From Flagellimonas marinaquae (GTDB lineage Bacteria; Bacteroidota; Bacteroidia; Flavobacteriales; Flavobacteriaceae), in the NCBI RefSeq assembly GCF_003992675.1, contig NZ_RZMZ01000013.1, positions 62,001-126,000 of the forward strand: a stretch of DNA of 64,000 nt, written 5' to 3'. Position numbers and translations under genes: made by a program. Position 1 is the first letter of the stretch; the number at the start of each line of letters is the position of its first letter. Shown here piece after piece: positions 37,901 through 47,351 of the stretch. The notes beneath the pieces were generated by a model that had not been told where the DNA came from, searched no databases, and saw only the letters and a list, made by a program, of their open reading frames with translations.

Positions 37901-38131
37901 GTGGTGAACTTTAGCAGTAAACTCAATGCAGATTTCATGCACCTTAGAGGATTTATCGATGTGGCCGAACCCAAGGTCACCGAAGGAGCAAAAGAACTCT
38001 TTAGGGACAACTTGGCCGAATGGAAAACTTTTGAAGATGAAAAGAATGCCATTGTGGGTACTGGCATGAAAGAATACAACGATATGTTCAAAGCATTGGA
38101 CATTCCGGCCATCATTTTAACTGGAGAATAA
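34979..38131 (+). CDS. large exported BNR/VPS10-like repeat protein
   Basis: The 1050-residue protein starts with GTG and a signal peptide ([21 protein letters not shown]). It contains many beta-propeller repeats with the S-x-D-x-G-x-T-W or N-G-G-x-S-W pattern: [53 protein letters not shown], about eight copies in residues 60-680. The C-terminal 300 residues are different and include a helical bundle. The protein looks like a secreted sortilin-like/glycosyl-hydrolase-like propeller. No lipobox is evident. Its last base overlaps the ATG of the pentapeptide gene. Confidence 0.85.
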   Translation: MKFKSLLLVCVILMAWHPADAQRRNKKSDQPSIIVNDSLFPGLKWRNIGPFRGGRSVTSSGVVGQPHTYYMGTTGGGIWKTTDDGITWKNVSDGFLKTGTVGDIAVSESHPNIVVVGMGEHAARGVMTSMGDGVYKSTDAGKTWKHIGLDFTRHISDVIIHPTNPDILFVAAQGAQYGPSEDRGIYRSTNGGQSWEKVLYVNTITGASSLSMDMNNPLVLYAAMWQHERTPWTITSGGASSGFYKSTDGGTTWDKMEKGLPKEFGKSGVSVSRANSEVVYAVIEAEGEKGGVYKSTDAGKTWKQTNKDRINIARSWYYMEIFADTQDENIVYVLNAPVTKSIDGGKTFTPVPTPHGDNHDLWIHPKNNQIMINSNDGGANVSNNGGLSWSSQQNQPTAQFYRVITDNLVPYNVYGGQQDNSSVAIASRTRDGGIDWKDWYAVAGCESAYLAFDPDNPEIVYGGCYQGIIDKWVKASRETKPIKAYPELGLGNIPKDFKFRYNWNAPIISSPHDRNTIYHAGNVVFRTTDGGYSWDVISPDLTRNEIEKQGPGSGPYTNEAAGGENYNTIMYLVESPHEQGVLYAGTDDGLVHITKNGGQSWENITPPNTKEGIINSIEVSPHDPATAYITLMRYKFMDLDTYIYKTSDYGQTWTKITNGIDGEHTFARVVREDKKQKGLLYAGTETGLYVSLDDGQHWQPLQLNLPIVPINDLIIQENDLVAATAGRSFWILDDLGAIQHSLSKQNSLQIVTPKPSYRIFNGSSDEFVPGLGQNPKSGVTFDYYLPQKLDSTELKLEVLSGGKVIRTYTNQAPKDFKSWAGGPSKPKVLPAAKGYNRFTWDFYREPSPAIENVFGFDGYGSSRVAPGTYTLRLTMGTETVETKAAVLPDPLIDASAADYAEQQSYLTRIDETLVNMHKAVNQMRMAKSQLKSYKELLKDNEKAKELLEKGDALLERINTWEENLIQPKQKTFQDVVNFSSKLNADFMHLRGFIDVAEPKVTEGAKELFRDNLAEWKTFEDEKNAIVGTGMKEYNDMFKALDIPAIILTGE

Positions 38132-38703
38132 TGGCAGACACCTTTTGGACCGAGCAGGAGTTCACAAGACAGGATTATACCCAGCAAAAATTGCCAAGAG
38201 GCGATTATGAAAATTGCCGTTTTGTGGACTGCCTGTTCTCCAATGGGTATTTGGACAACCAAAACTTTGTGGATTGTGTTTTTGAAGATTGCGACCTTAC
38301 CAATGCCAATATGGCCCATACTACCCTTAACGAAGTTACCTTTAAGGATTGTAAGTTGGTAGGAGTCCAGTTTGAAACATGCAACCCGCTTTTATTGTCC
38401 CTACACTTTATCGGTTGCAATCTATCGGTGGCTTCCTTTCATGGTATGGATTTGCCACGTACCGTTTTTCAAGACTGCAGGCTGCATCAAACGGATTTTT
38501 CTGAGACCCTTCTAAAAGAAGGGGAGTTTGTTGATTGTGATTTTAAAGATGCCATTTTCGATCAGACAGATTTGGCGCAGGCCGATTTGACTTCGTCGAT
38601 AAATTTTAACATCGACCCTTCCATCAATCACCTGAAGAAAACGCGCTTCAGCAAAGAGGGATTGATCGGTTTGTTAAAAAAGTATGATATTGTGGTCACC
38701 TAA
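38131..38703 (+). CDS. pentapeptide-repeat protein
   Basis: The 190-residue protein is made of degenerate pentapeptide repeats of A(D/N)LxF type (FVDCVFEDCDLTNANMAHTT, FHGMDLPRTVFQDCRLHQTD, FVDCDFKDAIFDQTDLAQAD), which predict a right-handed quadrilateral beta-helix. It is cytoplasmic and related to the Qnr/McbG type. It starts one base before the BNR-protein stop (TAATG), so it is translationally coupled to it. Function unknown. Confidence 0.85.
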   Translation: MADTFWTEQEFTRQDYTQQKLPRGDYENCRFVDCLFSNGYLDNQNFVDCVFEDCDLTNANMAHTTLNEVTFKDCKLVGVQFETCNPLLLSLHFIGCNLSVASFHGMDLPRTVFQDCRLHQTDFSETLLKEGEFVDCDFKDAIFDQTDLAQADLTSSINFNIDPSINHLKKTRFSKEGLIGLLKKYDIVVT

Positions 38704-38712
38704 TCTTATCCT

Positions 38713-39066
38713 ATGTCCGAAAGAAAGTGCTTGGTCTGTGGAGAAAAGCTACTGGGCCGTATCGACCAAAAATACTGTTCCGACCATTGCAGAAATGCCT
38801 ACAACAACCTGCTAAACCGTGACAGCAAAAATTTGGTGCGCAATATCAACAACAAACTCCGCAAAAATTATCGGATACTGGACAGTTTTCCACTGAAAGA
38901 TGGCAAAACCAAGACCACTAAGATGCGGCTACTGGACAAAGGCTTTGATTTTGAATACATTACCAACCTTTATACCACCAAAAAAGGCAGCACCTACTAT
39001 TTCGTGTACGATCTTGGCTATTTGCCACTCGACAACGATTATTACATGATCGTGAAAAGGGAATAG
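38713..39066 (+). CDS. zinc-ribbon protein (DUF2116-like)
   Basis: The 117-residue protein opens with a zinc ribbon: CLVCGEKLLGRIDQKYCSDH, then C at residue 26 (CxxC ... CxxxC). The rest is helical and basic (NLVRNINNKLRKNYR). Similar short zinc-ribbon proteins are found in flavobacteria, function unknown. It is 9 bases behind the pentapeptide gene and ends next to the convergent CBS gene. Confidence 0.7.
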   Translation: MSERKCLVCGEKLLGRIDQKYCSDHCRNAYNNLLNRDSKNLVRNINNKLRKNYRILDSFPLKDGKTKTTKMRLLDKGFDFEYITNLYTTKKGSTYYFVYDLGYLPLDNDYYMIVKRE

Positions 39067-39067
39067 A

Positions 39068-39538
39068 TTATTTCCAGTTTTGGCCACTTAATTTCAGTGC
39101 GGCTACCACAATATCCTTTCGGCTGATCTGGCCTACCAAAATACCATTTTTCATTACGGGCAAGCGTCGCCTGTTGTGGCGATCAAAAACACCTGCAGCA
39201 TCAAAAATGGACATGTCGTGCGGAATGGTTTCCACATTCTTGGTCATGAAACGCTCCACACTCTTGTCCAGAATAGGTTGATTAAAATACCTGCTCTCCG
39301 AAATCTGCTTCATACAGTCAGCTTCAGAGACAATCCCAACCAAAAAACCATTATTGTCCAACACAGGCCCACCTGAGATATGGTGCTTGGCAAAAGTCTC
39401 CATCACTTCCAGAATGGATTGGTCTGGAGAAAAGGTAATCAATTTTTTGGTCATATAGTCCTCCACCAAAATTGGGGCATTGTACTTCTTCTTGGATTCC
39501 TCCTTGGAGCGAACGCCTTGAAAACTCTTGATTGCCAT
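39068..39538 (-). CDS. tandem CBS-domain protein
   Basis: The 156-residue protein has two CBS domains: VEDYMTKKLITFSPDQSILE...HHISGGPVLDNNG (about residues 26-68) and ERFMTKNVETIPHDMSIFDA...HNRRRLPVMKNG (about 92-138). A pair of CBS domains binds AMP, ATP or SAM and regulates a partner; no partner domain is fused. A -7-like TATATTTA lies upstream on the minus strand (near 39567-39574). Confidence 0.92.
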   Translation of the reverse strand: MAIKSFQGVRSKEESKKKYNAPILVEDYMTKKLITFSPDQSILEVMETFAKHHISGGPVLDNNGFLVGIVSEADCMKQISESRYFNQPILDKSVERFMTKNVETIPHDMSIFDAAGVFDRHNRRRLPVMKNGILVGQISRKDIVVAALKLSGQNWK

Positions 39539-39660
39539 AGGGTTAGATTTTAAAGTTGAATATTAAATATAGCCTTTTTTAGCGAATAACCTAATTTTCC
39601 CAATCAAAATATGAGAACCTTTTAGAATTTCATACATTTAATCACGAATAATGCTTTGCC

Positions 39661-41931
39661 ATGAAATCTTCAAGGACCTTTGCCCTATTATTGCTCTTTG
39701 CTGCCGTTTATTGGAGCTTTGATTCCCTCATGCCATCCTACAAGCCGGACAAGGAGACTACTTCTTCCGAGTTTTCTGTGGACAGGGCACTGGAACATGT
39801 TAGGGAACTATCCAAAGAACCGCATGCCGTCGGTTTTCCTGGGCACGAAGACGTAAAAAAATACATTATTTCCGAGCTGAAGGAAATGGGGTTGGAAACC
39901 TTGGTCCAAGAAGGGTATACAGCTGGGGATTGGGGCAATTTGAGCAAGGCGAGCAATATTTTGGCCCGAATCGAGGGCAGTGAAGAGGGCAAGGCACTGC
40001 TTCTGCTGTCCCATTACGACAGCAGCCCGCATTCGTCCCTCGGCGCCAGTGACGCAGGAAGTGGAGTCGCCACGATTCTTGAGGGGGTGAGAGCTTTCTT
40101 AAGCGAAAATAGGGTTCCAAAAAACGATATCATCATACTCATTAGCGATGCGGAGGAATTGGGGTTGAACGGAGCCGATCTCTTTGTAAACAATCATCCT
40201 TGGGTCAAGGACGTTGGGCTAGTCCTAAATTTTGAGGCGCGGGGCAGCGGCGGCCCCAGTTATATGCTTATCGAAACCAACAGGGGCAACGGAAATTTGA
40301 TAAAGGAGTTCAAAAATGCCAATCCGCAATACCCCGTAGCCAACTCTTTGGTGTACAGTATTTACAAAATGCTGCCCAATGACACCGACCTTACGGTGTT
40401 TCGGGAAGACGCGGACATTGAAGGCTTCAATTTTGCCTTTATCGATGACCATTTCGACTATCACACCGCATTGGACAACTATGAACGATTGGACAGAAAG
40501 ACCCTGGCCCATCAAGGAAGTTATTTGATGCCACTCCTATCCTACTTCAGCGATGCCGATCTGGACAACCTAAAAAGTCTGAATGACGAAGTGTATTACA
40601 ATCTGCCCTTCTACAAATTGGTCTCCTATCCGTTTGAATGGATATGGCCCATGTCCTTTTTTGGCGCCCTTTCTTTTGTGTTGTTGTTATTCTGGGGCTT
40701 CAAAAAGAAGCAACTGGAACTATCTCACATTTTGAAAGGCTTTTTACCCATGCTCATCACATTGGTGGTAAATGGACTGGCCGGTTATTTCTGTTGGTCC
40801 ATCATCACTTGGTGGTATCCAGACTTTAAGGATATGTTGCACGGATTCACCTATAATGGCTACACTTATATTGCGGTCTTTGTATCCTTTGCCCTTTTTG
40901 TTTGCTTTTATACCTATCATCAATTCCGAAGGATAAGCACACCGAATCTCTTGATAGCCCCTAGTTTTTTATGGTTGGTCATTTGTGGGTTGGTGGCACA
41001 TTATTTAAAGGGGGCCAGCTTTTTTATCATTCCTTTGTATGGATTGTTGGCTGGATTGTTGGTCACTATCAACCAAAAGGAACCCAATCCGTTTCTCATG
41101 GTCTTCTTGGTCCTGCCTGCTGTATTGATCTATTCACCGTTCATTAAAATGTTTCCCGTTGGTCTTGGTCTCAAAATGATGGTTGCGGCCACCGTCCTCA
41201 CCACCCTACTATTTGTATTGATCCTTCCCTTTTTCGGGCAACTGAAAAGCAAGGGCAGATTGGCTTACCTCTTCCTTTTCCTATTCTTTGCCCTTGGCAT
41301 CACCAGTCATGTACAATCCGACTTTAATGAGGAACGTCCAAAACCAAGCAGCTTGCTGTATGTATACGATGCTGACAAAGAGTCCTCCCTATGGGCCACC
41401 TATGATCATGTACTGATGGATTGGAACGGGCAATTTTTAGGAGATGATAAAAGAGAGCCTTCTGCAGAGACCATCTCGAGCAAATACAGGACCCGTCTGA
41501 ACTATGTCGCCGATGCGCCCAAGAAGAATATCCCTGCCCCATACATTGACACTGTTTTGGACACCATAATCGGGGATAAAAGGCATATTGAGGTTTGCAT
41601 CACCCCAAAACGGAACGTAAACCGGTTGGAGGTATTCACCAATCCCGTAGCTATTAGCGCTGCCAAGGTGAACCGTATCCCGCTATCAACCTATTATTTA
41701 GAACACCGAAGAAGCAAGTTGCTTACCCATTACATCTCCAACAACGATTTTACAGAGCTGCAATTGGAGTTTCCAAAAGATTCGGTTTTGGAACTCACCC
41801 TTTACGAAGCCTCCAACGATTTACTCACTCATCCGGATTTTAGCATTCCGGAACGACCCAAAAACAGTATTCCTATGCCTTTTGTATTGAATGATGCCAT
41901 AATGACCATCAAAACGGTTCGGTTTGAGTAA
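39661..41931 (+). CDS. membrane-bound M28 peptidase
   Basis: The 756-residue protein begins with a signal anchor (SRTFALLLLFAAVYWSF). The M28 domain follows: LSHYDSSPHSSLGASDAGSG (about residues 116-135) and SDAEELGLNG (about 161-170), with all metal-ligand types present. From about residue 330 to 560 there are roughly eight membrane-spanning segments, then a C-terminal soluble domain. This arrangement resembles the Fxna/ERMP1-like group. The last 8 bases overlap the next gene. Confidence 0.88.
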   Translation: MKSSRTFALLLLFAAVYWSFDSLMPSYKPDKETTSSEFSVDRALEHVRELSKEPHAVGFPGHEDVKKYIISELKEMGLETLVQEGYTAGDWGNLSKASNILARIEGSEEGKALLLLSHYDSSPHSSLGASDAGSGVATILEGVRAFLSENRVPKNDIIILISDAEELGLNGADLFVNNHPWVKDVGLVLNFEARGSGGPSYMLIETNRGNGNLIKEFKNANPQYPVANSLVYSIYKMLPNDTDLTVFREDADIEGFNFAFIDDHFDYHTALDNYERLDRKTLAHQGSYLMPLLSYFSDADLDNLKSLNDEVYYNLPFYKLVSYPFEWIWPMSFFGALSFVLLLFWGFKKKQLELSHILKGFLPMLITLVVNGLAGYFCWSIITWWYPDFKDMLHGFTYNGYTYIAVFVSFALFVCFYTYHQFRRISTPNLLIAPSFLWLVICGLVAHYLKGASFFIIPLYGLLAGLLVTINQKEPNPFLMVFLVLPAVLIYSPFIKMFPVGLGLKMMVAATVLTTLLFVLILPFFGQLKSKGRLAYLFLFLFFALGITSHVQSDFNEERPKPSSLLYVYDADKESSLWATYDHVLMDWNGQFLGDDKREPSAETISSKYRTRLNYVADAPKKNIPAPYIDTVLDTIIGDKRHIEVCITPKRNVNRLEVFTNPVAISAAKVNRIPLSTYYLEHRRSKLLTHYISNNDFTELQLEFPKDSVLELTLYEASNDLLTHPDFSIPERPKNSIPMPFVLNDAIMTIKTVRFE

Positions 41932-42733
41932 AAGAATCGGCATATTGGGATGTGGTTGGCTAGGTTTTCCCTTGGCCCAGCGATTGGTCAATAGGGGATT
42001 TACCGTTAAAGGAACTACGACATCGCCATCCAAAATTCAACATTTGCAGGATGAAGGCATACAACCTTTTCTGGTCAGTCTTTCGGAAAATGGGATACAA
42101 GGCCCCATTGGAGAGTTTTTGACAGGAGTGGATACGCTCATCATCAACGTTCCTCCAAAACTTCGGGGAAATGCTACGGAAAATTACGTGGACAAAATGA
42201 AACACCTCTTGGAAGCTATTGGAAAAAGTACGGTCTCTCAGGTGTTATTCATAAGCAGTACGGCTGTGTACGGGGATGCTGAGGGAGAGATAACGGAAGA
42301 CACTCCATTGGCACCTGTCACCGAATCGGGGAAACAGTTGGTATCGTGCGAAAATCTGTTCCGGAACCAAAAGGGGTTCATCGCATCCATTATCCGTTTT
42401 GGTGGACTCATCGGGCCCGACCGCCATCCTGTTACCACGCTATCGGGCAGGGAGGGGCTTAGCAATGGCCATCATCCCATCAACCTCATTCATCTGGAAG
42501 ACTGCATCCACATGATTTTGACCATCTTGGACAATTCCTACTGGGGTGAAACCTTCAATGGAGTATATCCCCATCATCCCGAAAAACAAATCTATTATTT
42601 TGAAGAAGCCCAAAAAAGAGGGCTGCCCGCACCTTCCTATCAAAGGGAACCCGCTTCCAACAGCGGCAAATTGGTACGAAGTGCAAACTTCTTGAAAAAG
42701 GGCCATAGCTTCACCACATCCGTCGTTTCCTAG
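41924..42733 (+). CDS. NAD(P)-dependent epimerase/dehydratase-like protein
   Basis: The 269-residue protein begins LSKRIGILGCGWLGFPLAQR, with a Rossmann GxGxxG (GCGWLG). It resembles the YeeZ-type short SDR family; it lacks a clear YxxxK pair (AVYGDAEGE is at about residue 112). It starts with TTG, overlapping the M28 stop by eight bases, so it is translationally coupled. The reaction is unknown. Confidence 0.75.
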   Translation: MSKRIGILGCGWLGFPLAQRLVNRGFTVKGTTTSPSKIQHLQDEGIQPFLVSLSENGIQGPIGEFLTGVDTLIINVPPKLRGNATENYVDKMKHLLEAIGKSTVSQVLFISSTAVYGDAEGEITEDTPLAPVTESGKQLVSCENLFRNQKGFIASIIRFGGLIGPDRHPVTTLSGREGLSNGHHPINLIHLEDCIHMILTILDNSYWGETFNGVYPHHPEKQIYYFEEAQKRGLPAPSYQREPASNSGKLVRSANFLKKGHSFTTSVVS

Positions 42734-42754
42734 CCTTATTGAATTCTTAACAAC

Positions 42755-42781
42755 TTGGTTGGGATTATTTTGTTAGTTTTG
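42755..42781 (+). promoter_or_regulatory. promoter of the exported TPR-like gene
   Basis: A -33 TTG at 42755-42757, 16 bases, and a perfect -7 box TAGTTTTG at 42774-42781, 20 bases before the start at 42802. Confidence 0.5.
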
Positions 42782-42801
42782 GCGCACTAAATTGAAGATC
42801 A

Positions 42802-43509
42802 ATGAAAAAGACCGTACTCTTACTGCTCCTATTTGTGGGCTTTAGTGGTATATCCCAAACCAACAATGCCCTTGTGGAACACTACAAGGCGTACTACCAA
42901 GAAATGCGATTGCAAGGTGACGTTAACGGTGTAATTGGTGCACTCACCCACCTGAATGTTTTGGAACCTTCCAAAGGGCGCAGGGACACCTTGGCCTTTG
43001 TTTACATGAACAATGGGCAGCACATGCAGGCGCTGAACACTATTGGCGTGGACAAAAATGCAGATGATTCCGACTTGGCCGTGCAGATCAAAGCGTTTTC
43101 CTTGAAAGCCTTGAACCAACCAAAAAGAGCTTTGGAGCACTTTGAAGAACTGTATAAAAGAGAGGCATCTCCATATATTGCTTATGAAATGGCCGATCTT
43201 AAGATCCAAACCGGTGACATGAACGGTGCCATTACCAATATCGATTATGGTATTGCCAATGCCACTGACGATATGACCTATGCTTTTTATGAGCGCCAAC
43301 AACCGTATGAAGTGCCTTTAAAAGCTGCATTTTATCACTTGAAAGGATTGGCCGATTTTAACAAGGACAAGGAGAACATTGATGGGGCCATAGCTTCCAT
43401 TGATGAAGCCCTGAAAATAGCACCCAATTTCAACTTGGCGAGCTTGAGCAAGCAGGCCTTGGAATCCCGTAAAAAGGAAGCTTCCGAAGGCGGTGGAGGC
43501 GAAAAATAG
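42802..43509 (+). CDS. exported TPR-like protein
   Basis: The 235-residue protein has a signal peptide (MKKTVLLLLLFVGFSGISQ). The mature part is an all-helical repeat array of TPR type (VIGALTHLNVLEPSKGRRDT, AFSLKALNQPKRALEHFEEL, AIASIDEALKIAPNFNLASL), with the last repeat the most typical. TPRs mediate protein contacts. It is alone on the plus strand and ends 1 base before the stop of the convergent NTF2-like gene. Confidence 0.8.
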   Translation: MKKTVLLLLLFVGFSGISQTNNALVEHYKAYYQEMRLQGDVNGVIGALTHLNVLEPSKGRRDTLAFVYMNNGQHMQALNTIGVDKNADDSDLAVQIKAFSLKALNQPKRALEHFEELYKREASPYIAYEMADLKIQTGDMNGAITNIDYGIANATDDMTYAFYERQQPYEVPLKAAFYHLKGLADFNKDKENIDGAIASIDEALKIAPNFNLASLSKQALESRKKEASEGGGGEK

Positions 43510-43510
43510 G

Positions 43511-44014
43511 TTATTGCTTATTTTTTAATTCTTGGAGCAAGGCATTGTCCTTTTCCTCCTTGATCTGGACAAGCTCATCCACAAATTCGTTGGGTACAGC
43601 AATTGAAAGTACATAATGGGCAATTTTCCATTGCCCATTTATTTTTTTGAGCACTCCAGACCCCCTGCAAATCTTCATCTGAGTGTCCAACAGTTCATCG
43701 AACCAGGCAAATTCCCCTGACTCATCTACATAAATGTTGCGTTCCACCGCGGTAAAGCTCCATGCCTTGCCCCTGTCAAAATAGGGTTTGGAAAAAGCTC
43801 GGAACTCATCATTTTGCCAATTTTCCGTCGCGTCAGTCCCCAAAAACACACCATCCTCGGTCATTTTCCCAAAGTAGGACTCAAAATCGGCATTGGCCGC
43901 GTCCTTGTGCCAACCATCCAATACATTATGAATAACTTCTTTGTCGGTGGTCTGCGAAAATAGGTTGATGGAAACCATCAAAAAGGCAACAAATAGATAG
44001 TTAAGCTTCTTCAT
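43511..44014 (-). CDS. exported NTF2-like (SnoaL/DUF4440) protein
   Basis: The 167-residue protein begins with a signal peptide (MKKLNYLFVAFLMVSINLFS). The domain has the NTF2 pattern: VLDGWHKDAANADFESYFGK (about residues 32-51), FDELLDTQMKICRGSGVLKK and GQWKIAHYVLSIAVP (about 125-140). NTF2-like folds bind or act on small molecules; no catalytic pair was recognised. It overlaps the lipoprotein gene by 14 bases, so the two are coupled. Confidence 0.82.
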   Translation of the reverse strand: MKKLNYLFVAFLMVSINLFSQTTDKEVIHNVLDGWHKDAANADFESYFGKMTEDGVFLGTDATENWQNDEFRAFSKPYFDRGKAWSFTAVERNIYVDESGEFAWFDELLDTQMKICRGSGVLKKINGQWKIAHYVLSIAVPNEFVDELVQIKEEKDNALLQELKNKQ

Positions 44015-44501
44015 CTAAAATCAGTTTTTTGTCCAATTGGCTGTTCATGATCAAATTCAACTGTCTGCGCATGGCATTATAGGCTTCCAGCACTTTTACG
44101 GTTGATTCGGTGGTCGGTTGGTTATCTAGAATACTGGCCTTGGTCTTGTACAAAAAGGTACGCATGACCATTTGCCGGCTCTTTAATTGAAAAGAATCGA
44201 ACAGTTCGGGATAGGTGCCTTCCTCCAATTTCTTTTCCTTTTCGATAAGATCATCAATGGCAAGGGCCAAATCTTCGTTGTTGGTAGCTTTGTACAGGAC
44301 GTCAATGCTTGCATTCAAATTCTTAAACTCCTGCCATTGTTCCACAATCGCGCTCGCCTCAGGATTTATAGGGGCCTTGTCGGGCATTTTTTGGTAGTTG
44401 AATTCCAGAGCCGAAGTATCCACTGCCGTGGTGGCTTTTTCAGACTTTTTGCATGCCCCTAACGAGACCAACAAAATCAGTATGCCTAATAAATTTCGCA
44501 T
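44001..44501 (-). CDS. lipoprotein of unknown function
   Basis: The 166-residue protein has a lipoprotein signal peptide (MRNLLGILILLVSLGACKKS; LGAC is the lipobox). The mature part is helical with heptad-like stretches. No family recognised. It is the first gene of the two-gene minus-strand unit with the NTF2-like gene, and is divergent from threonine dehydrogenase with only a 64-base gap. Confidence 0.75.
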   Translation of the reverse strand: MRNLLGILILLVSLGACKKSEKATTAVDTSALEFNYQKMPDKAPINPEASAIVEQWQEFKNLNASIDVLYKATNNEDLALAIDDLIEKEKKLEEGTYPELFDSFQLKSRQMVMRTFLYKTKASILDNQPTTESTVKVLEAYNAMRRQLNLIMNSQLDKKLILDEEA

Positions 44502-44565
44502 AGGCGAATGTACAAATTTTAATAAAGGGTATCTTTACCATCAAACTAAATTAACTTCATTTTTA

Positions 44566-45507
44566 ATGCACAAACCCGTTTTGATTATTGGCGCCTGCGG
44601 CCAAATAGGAACCGAACTGACCATTGAACTACGAAATAAGTACGGAGCTGAGAATGTTATTGCGAGCGACATTCGGGAAGGCAGCGATGCCCTGATGCAA
44701 TCCGGTCCGTTTGAACTGTTGGATGCTACCAACTACGCTGCTATTGAAGACGTGGTGATGCATTACGAGATTGATGAAGTTTATTTAATGGCGGCCATGT
44801 TGAGTGCCACCGCCGAAAAATTTCCCATGCGTGCCTGGAACCTGAACATGAACTCCCTTTTTAATGTGCTTAATCTGGCAAAGGAGAAAAAGATTTCCAA
44901 AGTGTTCTGGCCCTCCAGTATTGCGGTTTTTGGGCCCAACACCCCAAAACAGGACACGCCACAAAACACCATTATGGAGCCCAGTACGGTCTACGGAATC
45001 AGTAAACAGTCCGGTGAACGTTGGTGCGAATACTACCATAAGAAATACGGAGTGGATGTGCGAAGTATCAGGTACCCAGGTTTGATCAGTTGGAAGACTA
45101 TGCCGGGAGGAGGAACTACCGATTACGCAGTAGAAATCTACCACGAAGCTCTTAAAACAGGGGCTTATGAATGCTTTTTGAAAAGCGATACCGAGCTTCC
45201 GATGATGTATATGGACGATGCCATTAGGGCAACGATAAGCCTTATGGAAAGTCCTTCGGAAAACATAAAGGTGCGGTCCTCTTACAATTTGGCCGGGATG
45301 AACTTTACCCCCGAGCAAATGGCGCAAAGCATCACCAAGCACATTCCAGGTTTTACGATCAGCTACGCACCTGATTTTAGGCAAGAAATAGCAGACTCGT
45401 GGCCCAGCAGCATAGACGATTCACTGGCCAAGGAGCAGTGGGGGTGGACGCCCAAGTTCAATTTGGACCAAACCACTAAGGAAATGCTAGAAAATTTACA
45501 GAAATAG
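44566..45507 (+). CDS. L-threonine 3-dehydrogenase (SDR type)
   Basis: From the ATG at 44566 the protein has 313 residues. HKPVLIIGACGQIGTELT has the Rossmann GxxGxxG (residues 9-15), and TVYGISKQSGERW near 142 has the YxxxK pair. The closing motif RYPGLISWKTMPGGGTTDYA (near 167-186) is diagnostic of NAD-dependent threonine dehydrogenase of epimerase type. It makes 2-amino-3-ketobutyrate from threonine. An in-frame ORF begins at 44398, but its first 56 residues lie in the divergent lipoprotein and are rejected. Confidence 0.92.
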   Translation: MHKPVLIIGACGQIGTELTIELRNKYGAENVIASDIREGSDALMQSGPFELLDATNYAAIEDVVMHYEIDEVYLMAAMLSATAEKFPMRAWNLNMNSLFNVLNLAKEKKISKVFWPSSIAVFGPNTPKQDTPQNTIMEPSTVYGISKQSGERWCEYYHKKYGVDVRSIRYPGLISWKTMPGGGTTDYAVEIYHEALKTGAYECFLKSDTELPMMYMDDAIRATISLMESPSENIKVRSSYNLAGMNFTPEQMAQSITKHIPGFTISYAPDFRQEIADSWPSSIDDSLAKEQWGWTPKFNLDQTTKEMLENLQK

Positions 45508-45511
45508 GGGG

Positions 45512-45832
45512 TTATTCCTCCTCTCCATCGTCAGCATCTGAAAACTCTTCGTCTTCATCTTCTGGAATCTTATCAAAAGGTTCCGAATCAAAATTGTCAT
45601 CGTCATCCTCGTCGAAGTCGGCCATGGTACGCTCTAGTTTGGAGCTGATTTTTACCAAATACTTGGTGTCCTCGGTAGATACTTCCACGGCTTCAATATA
45701 TTCGCCCTTTAGGTTCTTAAAATGGATGACATCGTCATCCCCATATCCATCGGGGTATTTTTCCACCAAAAGCTTAAGGACTTCAGATGTCAGTTTTTTA
45801 TAGTCTACTATTACGCGTTTGAGGTTATCCAT
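45512..45832 (-). CDS. acidic protein of unknown function
   Basis: The 106-residue protein has an ordered N-terminus (VDYKKLTSEVLKLLVEKYPD) and a highly acidic tail of Asp and Glu (about residues 75-106). Proteins of this kind are conserved in Flavobacteriia without known function; some records call them primase, for which nothing here gives support. It converges on threonine dehydrogenase. Confidence 0.6.
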   Translation of the reverse strand: MDNLKRVIVDYKKLTSEVLKLLVEKYPDGYGDDDVIHFKNLKGEYIEAVEVSTEDTKYLVKISSKLERTMADFDEDDDDNFDSEPFDKIPEDEDEEFSDADDGEEE

Positions 45833-45996
45833 GTTTATGGGATTGATTTGTACCGTGGCTAAATTTAGAATAAAAGTGATTACATGTAGAAATTATAAAA
45901 AAAATCTTGGGTTGTCAAAATTGGGGTGATTTAATCGACCAAAGATTTAGCCAAGCTTAAGCTATCACTAAGAAGCAATGAAGTGAACCTTGCAAT

Positions 45997-46028
45997 TTGA
46001 TGAACAAATATTCGGTAAAGGATATTTG
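45997..46028 (+). promoter_or_regulatory. promoter of the DUF2157 operon
   Basis: TTG at 45997-45999, 21 bases, then GATATTTG at 46021-46028, one mismatch from TAnnTTTG. It predicts a transcript start near 46035, favouring 46074 over 45990 as the translational start. Confidence 0.45.
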
Positions 46029-46073
46029 ATAATTATGTATCTTCCCTATCCCAAACCTATAAAACACAGCACC

Positions 46074-47351
46074 ATGGACCTACCCGATGACCTACCAGAA
46101 CTTGTGAAGGCTGGGGTAATTTCCGAAGATACCGCAGCAGCTATTGCTTCGTACTACAACAACAAAAAGGAACCCTCCACCAATAAACTTTTTGTGGTTT
46201 TTGGCATTTTGGGTGCCATTTTGGTTGGATTGGGCATCATTCTGATCATTGCCCATAATTGGGACGACCTTTCGCGCAGCCTGAAAACCGTATTCGCATT
46301 CCTTCCGTTGTTGATCGGACAGCTGTTATGTGCATTTGCCTTTCTTAAAAAACCGGGCAATGTGGCATGGAGAGAAAGTAGCACGGTTTTCCTCTTTTTT
46401 GCAGTGGGTGCCAGCATTGGTTTGGTGAGTCAGATTTACAATATTCCGGGTGACCTCAGCACTTATCTACTGACATGGATGCTTTTGACACTGCCCTTGA
46501 TTTATGTGATGCAATCGCCCATGACCTCCCTCCTCTGTTTAGTGGGAATCACTTATTATGCCAGTGAAACCAGTTACTGGGGGTATCCCACATCCGATTC
46601 ATATCCGTACTGGGGGATGTTGGTTGCCATCCTCCCCTTTTATTATCAAATGTTTCGAAAAAATCCTTTTAGCAATTTTGTTCGCTTCCACAACTGGTTG
46701 GTTCCATTGTCCCTCATTACAGTTTTGGGAACCTTGTCCAACGCATTGGAAGAATTCATGTTTATAGCTTACCTCTCCCTTTTTGGTCTCTTTTACCTCT
46801 TGGGTACCGGCACATGGATGCCACAAGGCTCCTCTAAAAACGACTATACAATTTTAGGGAGCTTGGGAACTATTATTTTGTTGCTGTTTCTGAGTTTTAA
46901 TGAATTTTGGGAGCATCTGTTCAAAAAGGAAATTCAGCTTACGGAAATCTTCGCTTCACAGGAATTTATTTTGATATTGCTCTTGAGCTGTGCGGCATCA
47001 CTACTGTTATACCAAAGGATTCAGCAGAAGGGAATACGAAACCTATCCCTTTTCTCCTTAGTGTTCTTAGTGTTCATTCCCATTTTTGCCATCGGAACAA
47101 TGGCGACCATTGCCGTTGTTTTGGTGAATGTGTTGATATTCCTTTTGGGCGTCTTTACTATTCGGGAAGGGTCACAACAACATCATCTGGGCCTGCTCAA
47201 TTACGGGCTTCTAATTATCACTGCCTTGATTGTATGCCGCTTTTTTGATACCGATCTGAGTTTTGTGGTCAGAGGTTTATTGTTTGTGGGAGTGGGTGCA
47301 GGGTTTTTCTTCGCCAATTATTGGACAATTCAAAAAAGAAAAGAAAAATGA
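46074..47351 (+). CDS. DUF2157 membrane protein
   Basis: From 46074 the protein has 425 residues. A soluble N-terminal DUF2157 helix pair (PDDLPELVKAGVISEDTAAA, then YYNNKK) precedes about 12 hydrophobic segments. DUF2157 proteins are inner-membrane proteins typically paired with GDYXXLXY proteins, as here. The ATG at 46074 is after a promoter-like box; alternatives are 46035 and 45990. Its stop overlaps the next ATG (ATGA). No function is known. Confidence 0.82.
   Translation: MDLPDDLPELVKAGVISEDTAAAIASYYNNKKEPSTNKLFVVFGILGAILVGLGIILIIAHNWDDLSRSLKTVFAFLPLLIGQLLCAFAFLKKPGNVAWRESSTVFLFFAVGASIGLVSQIYNIPGDLSTYLLTWMLLTLPLIYVMQSPMTSLLCLVGITYYASETSYWGYPTSDSYPYWGMLVAILPFYYQMFRKNPFSNFVRFHNWLVPLSLITVLGTLSNALEEFMFIAYLSLFGLFYLLGTGTWMPQGSSKNDYTILGSLGTIILLLFLSFNEFWEHLFKKEIQLTEIFASQEFILILLLSCAASLLLYQRIQQKGIRNLSLFSLVFLVFIPIFAIGTMATIAVVLVNVLIFLLGVFTIREGSQQHHLGLLNYGLLIITALIVCRFFDTDLSFVVRGLLFVGVGAGFFFANYWTIQKRKEK

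Noticed and set aside
44398-44565. Upstream extension of threonine dehydrogenase
   Set aside because: The 56 codons are antisense to the lipoprotein gene; the dehydrogenase fold begins at HKPVLIIG.
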